DNA of 64,000 nucleotides from Planctomycetes bacterium syqfu. GTDB taxonomy: Bacteria; Planctomycetota; Phycisphaerae; Phycisphaerales; Phycisphaeraceae. Each line of letters begins with the position of its first letter. Position 1 is the first letter of the stretch. The position numbers were made by a program, and so were the translations under genes. Under the pieces are notes generated by a model. The model was not told where the DNA came from. It searched no databases and saw only the letters and a list, made by a program, of their open reading frames with translations. Shown here in pieces: positions 46,152 to 53,432 of the stretch. The stretch is taken from assembly GCA_020974905.1 (NCBI GenBank), contig CP087563.1:2046001-2110000 (forward strand), in the 5' to 3' direction.

Positions 46152-46537
46152 TGAAAATGCTGGCCACCTTCAACGTGTGCATCATCACCAGCAATGCCGA
46201 TGTTTTTGGCGTTGATGTTGAACTGTTTCATGGTTGCCTGACCTTGAGGTGTATCATTGACTGCATGTAGAAGAGCCTGAGCCAGTTCGATGAGTTGCTG
46301 ATTGTCGATGGCACCAGCGGTTGCGATCTCTTCCTGCAAGATGAGTTGACGGCCTTGCGAATCGGGTTGCTCTTCGAGCCTGTCTACCGCCTCGACCACG
46401 TCGCTATCTGTGCCGAATGTGCTTTTCAGGGCATTCTTCAAGGCAGAATAGGTGTCGAGAACGGCCTGTTTGCCCGTTTGCGCCAAACCGCTTGCAACCG
46501 CTGTGACGATGGATGCTGAGATGGTGTCCAAATCCAT
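46148..46537 (-). CDS. Probable effector or adaptor partner of the NLR-like protein (Bell-like helical domain plus C-terminal motif)
   Basis: The protein has 129 residues; AGGAG lies 9 bases before ATG 46537. Residues 1-95 look all-helical, opening with an amphipathic, weakly hydrophobic helix (MDLDTISASIVTAVASGLA) and then QAVLDTYSALKNALKSTFG. This resembles small bacterial helical domains (Bell-type, compared with fungal HeLo/HELL death domains) found beside NLR genes; the link is by pattern only. The protein ends in NAKNIGIAGDDAHVEGGQHF plus His, matching the NLR N-terminus. The stop overlaps the NLR start, so the pair is translationally coupled. No enzyme motif is visible. Confidence 0.8.
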   Translation of the reverse strand: MDLDTISASIVTAVASGLAQTGKQAVLDTYSALKNALKSTFGTDSDVVEAVDRLEEQPDSQGRQLILQEEIATAGAIDNQQLIELAQALLHAVNDTPQGQATMKQFNINAKNIGIAGDDAHVEGGQHFH

Positions 46538-46654
46538 GATGATATGCTCCTCGGAAGACGAATCTGATCCAACAAATACGCACGCACATCATAGCGGTAA
46601 TTGTGTAAACGTTGAACCGCTTTGAGCCAGGGAATTGAATATGGATCACCAGAT

Positions 46655-47314
46655 TCACATCATCTTGAGCACCGCATCAATCATCGCATCCGCTGACGCG
46701 AACACTTCGCTGATGCACGTGGCGCTGAGGAATGCAGGAGAACTGACGATGCGGTTTTCACTGTCCACGCAAGCTTCATTCACCACACAGGCTTCATGCA
46801 CGCTGCCCATCTTGAGGAGTGCAGCTTCCAGATCACCGTCGTTTCCTGCGGTGAGCTTGGGTGTGATATCCAAGTCTTTAAATGCACGGGCGATGAGTGC
46901 TGGTGAGATACACAGTGAACCGAGGACTTTGCCTGCAGCGTGGGTATCGAGAATCGCTTTCTGGACAACGGGATCAATCTCACAGTCCGCGCCATCGACT
47001 GCATAGGTGCACAGATTCTTGGCAACCCCAAATCCGCCGGGGAAGATCAGCGCATCGAAGTCCGCGGGATTGTATTGCGTGAGATTGCTGATTTTGCCAC
47101 GGGCAAGACGGGCCGACTCGGTGAGGACGTTGCGCGATTCATCGGTGGGTTGGCCGACAGCATGATTAACGACATGCATCATGGGCTTATCGACGGAGAA
47201 GCAGGTGTATTCATGTTTGCGTGAGTCGATGGCATACATGGTTGCCGTGGCTTCGTAGATTTCACTGCCATCAAAAACACCGCATCCTGCGAGAACAATT
47301 GCGAATTTGGCCAT
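46655..47314 (-). CDS. elbB: ElbB-like DJ-1/PfpI family glyoxalase
   Basis: The protein has 219 residues; GAAGGGAAT precedes ATG 47314. Typical ElbB sequence: AIVLAGCGVFDGSEIYEA, TESARLARGKI, DALIFPGGFGVAKNL and the nucleophile elbow GSLCISPAL with C135. The DJ-1 superfamily fold acts on glyoxals or in protein repair; in E. coli ElbB affects isoprenoid yield, but its native role is unclear. It is cytoplasmic and monocistronic as far as can be seen. Confidence 0.93.
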   Translation of the reverse strand: MAKFAIVLAGCGVFDGSEIYEATATMYAIDSRKHEYTCFSVDKPMMHVVNHAVGQPTDESRNVLTESARLARGKISNLTQYNPADFDALIFPGGFGVAKNLCTYAVDGADCEIDPVVQKAILDTHAAGKVLGSLCISPALIARAFKDLDITPKLTAGNDGDLEAALLKMGSVHEACVVNEACVDSENRIVSSPAFLSATCISEVFASADAMIDAVLKMM

Positions 47315-47492
47315 GGGTATTCCCTTCGTTGATCGTCAACTTGATGTTATCTGATGACAAATCATTGTAAGGCATTGGAAACAAAAAACTGCCTTGGAGT
47401 TTCAGCGACATGTATTGCCGCAGCGATTGGTCGAACATATGCAATGATACCAGAGCAATTGGCGTCATGATTCGCCAAACAGCAATTCGATT

Positions 47493-47587
47493 CGTCATTC
47501 CCGCACCCCCGGAAGTCGGGAATCCAGTGGCATTCTGTGCGCACTTGCAGGTTCCACTGGACTCCCGCCTGCGCGGGAGTGACGGAA
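47493..47587. repeat. REP-like palindromic repeat
   Basis: CGTCATTCCCGCACCCCCGG through CGCGGGAGTGACGGAA. Full copy with a different first hairpin loop. It lies between elbB and the HPr gene. Confidence 0.8.
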
Positions 47588-47630
47588 GTGGGCGATTGCT
47601 TATGCGAGTTGCTCTAAGGGCAAAGAAGAA

Positions 47631-47660
47631 AAAACGCACGTCGGTGAACGTGCGTTTTGA
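47631..47660 (-). terminator. Rho-independent terminator of the hpf-ptsN-HPr region
   Basis: AAAACGCACGT (47631-47641) pairs with ACGTGCGTTTT (47648-47658). Read on the minus strand the stem ends in TTTTTTC, 25 bases after the HPr stop. Confidence 0.8.
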
Positions 47661-47684
47661 ATGTTGTTTGGTGAGATCGTGTTT

Positions 47685-47948
47685 TTATTCTTCGTCGAAC
47701 TTGCGGTTGACCAGTTCGGCGAGTTGATTGGTGGCCTGTTCGGCGTCACTGCCTTCGGCATCGATTTCGAGCTTGGTGCCTTTGGTGGCGGCGAGCATCA
47801 TCATTTGCATGATACTTTTGCCATCGACGGTTTGGGCGCCCTTGCTCACGGAGATTTTGGATTGGAACCGATTTGCCAGATCGACAAATGCCATCGCCGG
47901 CCTGGCATGCAGACCGAGTTGATTCTGGATGGTCACGAGTGTCTTCAC
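47685..47948 (-). CDS. ptsH: HPr-type phosphocarrier (HPr or NPr)
   Basis: The protein has 87 residues from GTG 47948, with AAGGA 11 bases upstream; this gives the normal HPr length. Active-site His14 in NQLGLHARPAM, and the regulatory serine Ser45 in VDGKSIMQMMML. HPr passes phosphate from enzyme I to EIIA. Lying beside ptsN and hpf, as in the proteobacterial rpoN cluster, it may be a nitrogen-PTS type NPr; sequence alone does not decide. Enzyme I and sugar permeases are not in this window. Confidence 0.92.
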   Translation of the reverse strand: MKTLVTIQNQLGLHARPAMAFVDLANRFQSKISVSKGAQTVDGKSIMQMMMLAATKGTKLEIDAEGSDAEQATNQLAELVNRKFDEE

Positions 47949-48067
47949 TGAACTACGATTCCTTGATGATTCCTTCACATGGCGAAAAAGTTTCGCCCAA
48001 AACATTACCGCCGCCTGCGATAAAGCACGGTGTTAACCAATCACGAGCGTCTGATGGAGTCACTCGA

Positions 48068-48544
48068 TCAGGCGCCTAGCTGTTGAGAGTCAGCTTCTTC
48101 GAGCAGGCCCAGCACATCTTCGACACTGGTGGCTTGACGGAGGAAGCGACGGAACATGTCCTTTTGCAGGTTGGAAAACACGGTTTCCATGGCCTGGAGA
48201 TGTTCATCGGGCTTACCCTTGGGGGAAAGCAAAAGCACGATACTGTATACCGGATTTTTGTCCAGTGCATTAAAGTCGACACCGGTCTGGCTCACGCCAA
48301 TGGCTGCGGTGATTTTCTTGATCTTGTCGTGCTTGACGTGAGGCACGGCAACACCTTTACCAAAACCTGTCGATCCCTTCTTCTCACGAGCAATGATCTC
48401 CGTGACCAATCCATCACGCAGGCTCTTGGGGGCGGCACCGGAGGCGACGAGTGCATCGACGAGTTCGGCGATCACGTCATCACGTTCCGTTGAAGTCAAT
48501 TCGGGGACAATAGCCTGGGGCTCGACAAAGTCTTGTAGTTTCAT
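48068..48544 (-). CDS. ptsN: PTS EIIA-Ntr-like protein
   Basis: The 158-residue cytoplasmic phosphocarrier is of the fructose/mannitol EIIA family: KGSTGFGKGVAVPHVKHDKI with phospho-acceptor H69, NPVYSIVLLLSPKGKPDEHLQAMETVFSNL. No EIIB or EIIC domain is fused, as expected for a regulatory EIIA-Ntr. It lies between the hibernation factor and HPr genes on the same strand, so a phosphorelay affecting potassium/nitrogen or sugar control is probable. Confidence 0.92.
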   Translation of the reverse strand: MKLQDFVEPQAIVPELTSTERDDVIAELVDALVASGAAPKSLRDGLVTEIIAREKKGSTGFGKGVAVPHVKHDKIKKITAAIGVSQTGVDFNALDKNPVYSIVLLLSPKGKPDEHLQAMETVFSNLQKDMFRRFLRQATSVEDVLGLLEEADSQQLGA

Positions 48545-48764
48545 TCTTGAATTCTCACGATCTTAAGCGACGGGTACAACCTATCCGTGCGGCGTTGGAA
48601 CATTGTACAGCAGGATGGCTTGGTGTGAAATTACAGATGCCAGAAATGTCAGAAAAGACAGATGAGGCTGGCGAACACAAACGTGCATCATGGGTTGATG
48701 GATGTAAACCAGAAGACGCATTCTAAAACGCTCATGGCCACCAGCCTCGATCTGACAATTGCTG

Positions 48765-49076
48765 TTAATTCACCTGGTGCTTGCGGTTACGTAATTTTTC
48801 CTTGTGATCTCGAAGCTGACGTTCGATCTTGCCGAACACGTCATCAATCAAAACGTACAGATCCGGCCCGGATTTTTTCGTAATAAAAGGAGACGATTTT
48901 TCGACTTCAACAATCACTTCCACTTCTTCATGTTGATGGTTGTCGGATTTATCGATCAGGATGTTGATCTCCTGGATACGGTCAAAAAGTCGGGGCAAAC
49001 GCTCAGCACGCTCGGTGGCGTGGGTCTTAATCGGGTCGGTGACTTCAAGATGTTTACCACTGACATTGATCTGCAT
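48765..49076 (-). CDS. hpf: Short-form ribosome hibernation promoting factor
   Basis: The protein has 103 residues. ATG 49076 has AAGGAG 7 bases upstream. The HPF/RaiA fold is clear: MQINVSGKHLEVTDPIKTHATERAERLPRLFDRIQEINILIDK, then EVEVIVEVEKSSPFITKK and DVFGKIERQLRDHKEKL. It lacks the C-terminal dimerisation domain of long HPF. It binds ribosomes in starvation. It follows the DUF502 gene by 10 bases and precedes ptsN. Confidence 0.93.
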   Translation of the reverse strand: MQINVSGKHLEVTDPIKTHATERAERLPRLFDRIQEINILIDKSDNHQHEEVEVIVEVEKSSPFITKKSGPDLYVLIDDVFGKIERQLRDHKEKLRNRKHQVN

Positions 49077-49086
49077 GTGATTCTCC

Positions 49087-50028
49087 TTAATGCTGGCTCT
49101 TGGCCAGGGTTGTTGGATCATCTTTTTCCGGCGACGCGTCAGACGGATTAGCCGCGTCTACATTATCCGAGGACTGCGTTGGTGTGGCAGCATCATCGTC
49201 TGATGTTGATGCCACGATCTCGGCGGTTTGGGATGGCGGGAGGACCACCCCGCCGGAGACTGTAAAACGCAGTGCCTCTTCAACCGTAATGGGTAACTCG
49301 ATCATATCGCTGCGCGGGACCGAGATGGTATAGCCTGTAAAGGGTGTCGGGCTGCTGGGGATAAAGACCGTCGCACACGGGACGCCTGCAGCACGTTGGA
49401 TGTTGACCATGGTCTCACCGGTGACAAAGCCGACCGACCAGATGCCGCGTCGTGGATACTGCACCGCAACCACACGACTGAATTGCTTCATCCGGTCCTT
49501 GCCATCGGAGACGAGAAAGTCGGTGATCTGCTTAACCGATGGGTAAACCTGCTTAAACAGGGGCAAGCGTTGGATGATCATTTCACCACGTTTGTAGAGA
49601 CTGTGCCCAATGTAACTGCCCAGCAATAAGCCGACGATGTAAAACAGAATGAACGCAACGATCAAACCCAGTAGATCCAATGGGAATTGATATTGATGCC
49701 AAAGCGTGCGGATCTTGGCGCGGCGGACATGATGGCGAAGCCACTTCTTGGGGTCCGATGCCTGTCGCATCTGGTTACGCTGGTCCGCAGACAACTCCGC
49801 TTCAACGTCAATGATTTCCTGCTCGTAAACTTCCGGCCAGGGAGACCACTGTGACAAGCCTGCACGAATCCCCTTGTTGATGGGTTCAGCAATGCGTTGC
49901 TGCACAAACTGGTAACCCATGATCAGAATCCAGACCGTGAGAATACTGGGCAGCAGGATGGTTAATCCGCGCCAGAAGAACTTTCTGGAATGGCTGGTCC
50001 GGGGCTTTTTTTCTGTCTGATCCGACAT
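49087..50028 (-). CDS. DUF502 family membrane protein
   Basis: The protein has 313 residues from ATG 50028; a GTG 21 bases earlier is possible, and neither has a clear ribosome site. Two membrane segments (about 19-45 and 115-140) and the DUF502 run RLPLFKQVYPSVKQITDFL, RRGIWSVGFVTGE, VFIPSSPTPFTGYTISVPRSD. A long acidic, disordered C-tail (residues 250-313, DDDAATPTQSSDN) is an addition to the family core. An insert of about 55 residues separates the two helices. The function of the family is unknown. Confidence 0.88.
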   Translation of the reverse strand: MSDQTEKKPRTSHSRKFFWRGLTILLPSILTVWILIMGYQFVQQRIAEPINKGIRAGLSQWSPWPEVYEQEIIDVEAELSADQRNQMRQASDPKKWLRHHVRRAKIRTLWHQYQFPLDLLGLIVAFILFYIVGLLLGSYIGHSLYKRGEMIIQRLPLFKQVYPSVKQITDFLVSDGKDRMKQFSRVVAVQYPRRGIWSVGFVTGETMVNIQRAAGVPCATVFIPSSPTPFTGYTISVPRSDMIELPITVEEALRFTVSGGVVLPPSQTAEIVASTSDDDAATPTQSSDNVDAANPSDASPEKDDPTTLAKSQH

Positions 50029-50209
50029 ATAAAATGTATCACTTGCCACTGAGGTCGGCCGGACGTGTGTGTTTTGACACGTGCATTTACAAAGTCTTTA
50101 TCGACCTGACGCTCAGTTATGTTTACCTTAGGTTCGCATTTGTTTTACGTCAATATTCATATTGGTTATACACTGCAATCCACATGGCCAAACGGTTAAG
50201 GGGATCACA

Positions 50210-51391
50210 TTATTTCCATGTCATTCTTTCTACGGCATCCGTCGCTGCAGGGATCGTTAAAATCCCAAAAAGTACCTGCTTTTTCTGATATCCCCCAATG
50301 ACCCATAACTGGTCCTGATGATAGGCCAACAGCGCATCGTCATGCGGCTCAAGCAAGCTGGGCAGATGTCTGAACGTGCTGCGCTGCGTATCCAACTCCC
50401 AAACGGCAGCCAACTCCGTGTCTTTTCGATTGAGTTGGCTTTCACCCCCAATACCGACAAGCTGGCCCTTTCGTTGCATGATGCGATGATCTGCCACGCC
50501 ATGCGGAATCTCCAAAGTCGGCCCGGGTGTCAGACTGGCCTGGTCGGGATAATACGGGTTGAACTTCAGACACCATGTGTCGCGGAGCGTGTTGCCGGTG
50601 CGCGTATCCTGACCGCCGGTGATCCAGATCGTGCCATCGACCAAACGCGCGACCGCCAGATCATCCGTCGGGTGTGGCAGGCGACAGGGCAAATAACGTG
50701 AGGTCCCCAAACGTGTGTCCACCAGCTCGAACGTGTCCCGCCCCGTGCCGCCTATGAGCAGGAGTTGGTGACGCGAAACCACGATGGCAGCATGGTTGAA
50801 CCGGCGCGTCTGCAGATCAATCACCGTCTGCCAATCCGAGCCATCCGGCTTGAGAATGTGGGCGACCTGTCCTGCGATGACCACTGCGTTGCCGTTCTCG
50901 AGCAATGTTGCAGTGGGGCCAAATGATTCATCGATCAGATCCGGTAATGCGGTCACCTTGCTGGTGGTTGGCTCAATGAGCATGGCATCGACGAGTTGTT
51001 TGGTGTGCGCCAGGTCGGTGACATTGCCACTACGACCGCCTGCAACAAGTATCCGGCCATCAGCCAACGTGACCTGTGCATGTTCGAACCGATCGACAGG
51101 CAACTTGCCGATGACTTGCCATTGGCCGGTGTCCAGATTCAGCGATTGGATCGCATCGGTGGTCTTGCCTGAGGAAGTCACGCCGCCGGTGACAATGTAG
51201 TGATGATTGGTCTTTGAACCACAGGCAAAGAAGACACCGGTGGGCATGGGTGACATGCGTTGCCAGCCAGCAGATGTGTCCGATTGCCCTGAAACCAGCT
51301 GACGCATCGCAAGGACGGATACCACAGCCAACAAGGCCACGCCAAGGAATCGCTTGTGAAAAAGACGGGGACTCTTCACGGATTCCATCAT
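50210..51391 (-). CDS. Kelch-repeat protein, exported or membrane-anchored
   Basis: The protein has 393 residues. An N-terminal hydrophobic segment (residues 16-33, LGVALLAVVSVLAMRQLV) serves as a signal anchor. Six or so kelch blades follow with the GG pairs: YIVTGGVTSSG, ILVAGGRSG, LLLIGGTGRD, IWITGGQDTR, LVGIGGESQ, LWVIGGYQKK. The beta-propeller probably binds a partner or a glycan; no catalytic residues are evident. It is upstream of the DUF502 gene on the same strand, 181 bases away. Confidence 0.85.
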   Translation of the reverse strand: MMESVKSPRLFHKRFLGVALLAVVSVLAMRQLVSGQSDTSAGWQRMSPMPTGVFFACGSKTNHHYIVTGGVTSSGKTTDAIQSLNLDTGQWQVIGKLPVDRFEHAQVTLADGRILVAGGRSGNVTDLAHTKQLVDAMLIEPTTSKVTALPDLIDESFGPTATLLENGNAVVIAGQVAHILKPDGSDWQTVIDLQTRRFNHAAIVVSRHQLLLIGGTGRDTFELVDTRLGTSRYLPCRLPHPTDDLAVARLVDGTIWITGGQDTRTGNTLRDTWCLKFNPYYPDQASLTPGPTLEIPHGVADHRIMQRKGQLVGIGGESQLNRKDTELAAVWELDTQRSTFRHLPSLLEPHDDALLAYHQDQLWVIGGYQKKQVLFGILTIPAATDAVERMTWK

Positions 51392-51490
51392 ACCGAGTTG
51401 TCAGGTGGATGCGATGGGCGATGTGGGTTTGAACTGTGTTTTTTCAAAGAATGACGCATCACGTCTCAGATCGTTAACCTTCAACAAATA

Positions 51491-51588
51491 TCACGCCCGC
51501 TGCGCTCAAGACGCCAAGACGCGAAGCCAAGCAAGTTAATCACCCCGTCTTCCTTTGCGGCTCTGCGTCTTGAGCGTAGCGGGCGTGA
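51491..51588. repeat. Short element with 24-base terminal inverted repeats
   Basis: The left arm begins TCACGCCCGCTGCGCTCAAG (51491-51514) and the right arm ends CGTAGCGGGCGTGA (51565-51588). They match in inverse at 23 of 24 bases. Total length 98 bases with no gene inside. A related copy is at 53144. Confidence 0.85.
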
Positions 51589-51624
51589 GTTGTTTAAAAC
51601 AAATCAGAGTCCGACAGTCGGTCA

Positions 51625-51657
51625 ACAAAAAACCGCGAGGGTTGAACTCGCGGTTTT
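51625..51657 (-). terminator. Rho-independent terminator of purD
   Basis: AACCGCGAG (51631-51639) pairs with CTCGCGGTT (51647-51655). Read on the minus strand a T tract follows, about 30 bases after the purD stop. Confidence 0.8.
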
Positions 51658-51685
51658 CGTTGTTTTGAGTTTGGTGTTGCAGTGT

Positions 51686-52987
51686 TTATTTCATCACGCG
51701 GTAGCCGATGTCCTTGCGGTACTGGGCACCTTCGAAGTGAATCTTTTCGCATGCGGCATTGGCTTTGGCCTGGGCTTCCTTAAGGTCTTTACCCATCGCA
51801 CAGACGTTGAGTACGCGACCGCCAGCGGTGAGAATCTCGCCATCAACGGCCTTGGTGCCTGCGTGGAAGACCACGACATCATCCATCGCTTCTGCGTCCT
51901 TGATGCCCTTGATGACTTTGCCCTTCTGGTAATCGCCGGGATAACCACCCGATGCCATGACCACGCAGCAGCAGCAGCGTTTATCCCAGTCGATGGAGAC
52001 TTCATCCAGTCGACCTTCCGCCGTGGCTTTGAGGATTTCGAACAGGTCACCTTTGAGTCGCATCATCATGGCCTGCACTTCAGGGTCGCCGAATCGCACG
52101 TTAAATTCGAGCACTTTCGGACCTGCTGGGGTGAGCATCAAACCTGCGTAGAGAACGCCCTTAAAGTCGATGCCGTCACGCTTGAGGATGTCGACCGTGG
52201 GGACGAGGACATCACGCTGCACCTGAGAGAGCAACTTGTCCGTTGCCAGTGGTGTTGGTGTGTATGCACCCATGCCACCGGTGTTGGGACCCTTGTCACC
52301 TTCGTAGGCTTGCTTGTGATCCTGAGCGGGTTCCAGGACGTAGATGTTCCTGCCATCGACGAGTGCGAGGACGGAGAGTTCCTGGCCTTGAAGTTTTTCT
52401 TCGATGACGACCTGAACGCCAGCATCACCGAAAATCTTCTTGCCCATGATGTCTTCGATCGCTGCCAGGGCTTCTTCCTTGTTGTCACAAACGTAGACAC
52501 CCTTGCCCTTGGCCAAGCCTGCTGCCTTGACGACCATACCGCCTTCGCGGGATTCGACATAGGCGACGGCCGCTTCGTAGTTGTCCACGATTTTGGCTTC
52601 GGCGGTGGGGATGGATGCTGCACGCATCATCTGCTTGGCCCACGCCTTATCGCCTTCGAGACGCGCTGCTGCCATATTCGGGCCGAAGATCGTGCGACCT
52701 TCCTTAGCCAAGCGATCCGCCATGCCCTTAGCCAGCGGATCTTCCGGGCCAATGATGATCATGGAGACGTCGTTATGTCGACAGAAGTAGTCGATTTCGT
52801 CGACGGTTTTGGTGTCCACCTTTTCGGGGTCGATCTTGAGGTTTTCACCCAATTGAGCCGTACCACCGTTACCGGGGGCAAAGTAGAGCTTGCCACAGGA
52901 AGGTGATTGTTTGAGTTTCCAGCCCAAGACGTGTTCACGCCCGCCGCTGCCGAGAATCAGGATATTGGTCTTCTTTTTACTTGCCAT
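51686..52987 (-). CDS. purD: Phosphoribosylamine--glycine ligase
   Basis: The 433-residue ATP-grasp enzyme makes glycinamide ribonucleotide in purine synthesis (cytoplasm). ATG 52987 begins MASKKKTNILILGSGGREHVLGWKL, the normal N-terminus. Further signatures: IIIGPEDPLAKGMADRL, VVKAAGLAKGKGVYV, QDHKQAYEGDKGPNTGGMGAYTPTP and VLEFNVRFGDPEVQ. Four cysteines in a row (DKRCCCCVVMASGGYPG), encoded by a CTG/CAG-type triplet run, are unusual at this site. It is flanked on both sides by copies of the same short repeat element. Confidence 0.97.
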   Translation of the reverse strand: MASKKKTNILILGSGGREHVLGWKLKQSPSCGKLYFAPGNGGTAQLGENLKIDPEKVDTKTVDEIDYFCRHNDVSMIIIGPEDPLAKGMADRLAKEGRTIFGPNMAAARLEGDKAWAKQMMRAASIPTAEAKIVDNYEAAVAYVESREGGMVVKAAGLAKGKGVYVCDNKEEALAAIEDIMGKKIFGDAGVQVVIEEKLQGQELSVLALVDGRNIYVLEPAQDHKQAYEGDKGPNTGGMGAYTPTPLATDKLLSQVQRDVLVPTVDILKRDGIDFKGVLYAGLMLTPAGPKVLEFNVRFGDPEVQAMMMRLKGDLFEILKATAEGRLDEVSIDWDKRCCCCVVMASGGYPGDYQKGKVIKGIKDAEAMDDVVVFHAGTKAVDGEILTAGGRVLNVCAMGKDLKEAQAKANAACEKIHFEGAQYRKDIGYRVMK

Positions 52988-53143
52988 AGTCGGGGCATGA
53001 TAGTTTAGATTGCGGTGTTTGTGAAACTGTAGATAAGAACGTCTCAAACATTCTCATCCTCGAATTGAGCATCTGTGTCCAATGCCATTTAGTCATAGAA
53101 TCATACAGATAGACTCTGTAAATACCTGAGTGAAAACCAGCCT

Positions 53144-53225
53144 CACGCCCGCTACGCTCAAGACGCAAAGCCGCCAAGCGATAAAGAAAGAGTTTTTCTT
53201 TGCGACTTTACGGGCTTGGCATGAG
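53144..53225. repeat. Second, degenerate copy of the TCACGCCCGCTACGCTCAAG element
   Basis: The left arm (53144-53167) matches the other copy exactly in its consensus form. The interior (GCAAAGCCGCCAAGCG ... TTCTTTGCGACTTTACGGGC) differs and the right arm has decayed. It lies in the 445-base gap between purD and the GH16 gene; no gene is visible there. Confidence 0.7.
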
Positions 53226-53347
53226 AAATTGCCTTGAATACGACGCGCCATCCAAAACCCACAAGCTCCCCACCAAAACCTGCATCCGACACAGGTTTCT
53301 GTAACTGGCCGTTGACTGCTGGGATTTACGCGCTAAGATTCCAAACT

Positions 53348-53375
53348 AAAGCTTTCATTAATCAACCAAAGCTTT
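53348..53375. promoter_or_regulatory. Repeated AAAGCTTT sites upstream of GH16
   Basis: AAAGCTTTCAT occurs at 53348-53358 and 53368-53378, 20 bases apart, so on one face of the helix. AAAGCTTT is a perfect palindrome. It is a candidate operator pair about 60-85 bases before the GH16 start. Confidence 0.5.
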
Positions 53376-53432
53376 CATCATGCCCAAACGAACAGACGCG
53401 ACCCCAAGTCTTACCCAGCAAAGAGGTTCTGT

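Noticed and set aside
51590-52906. 438-codon open frame on the + strand
   Set aside because: Antisense to purD, which is unmistakable.
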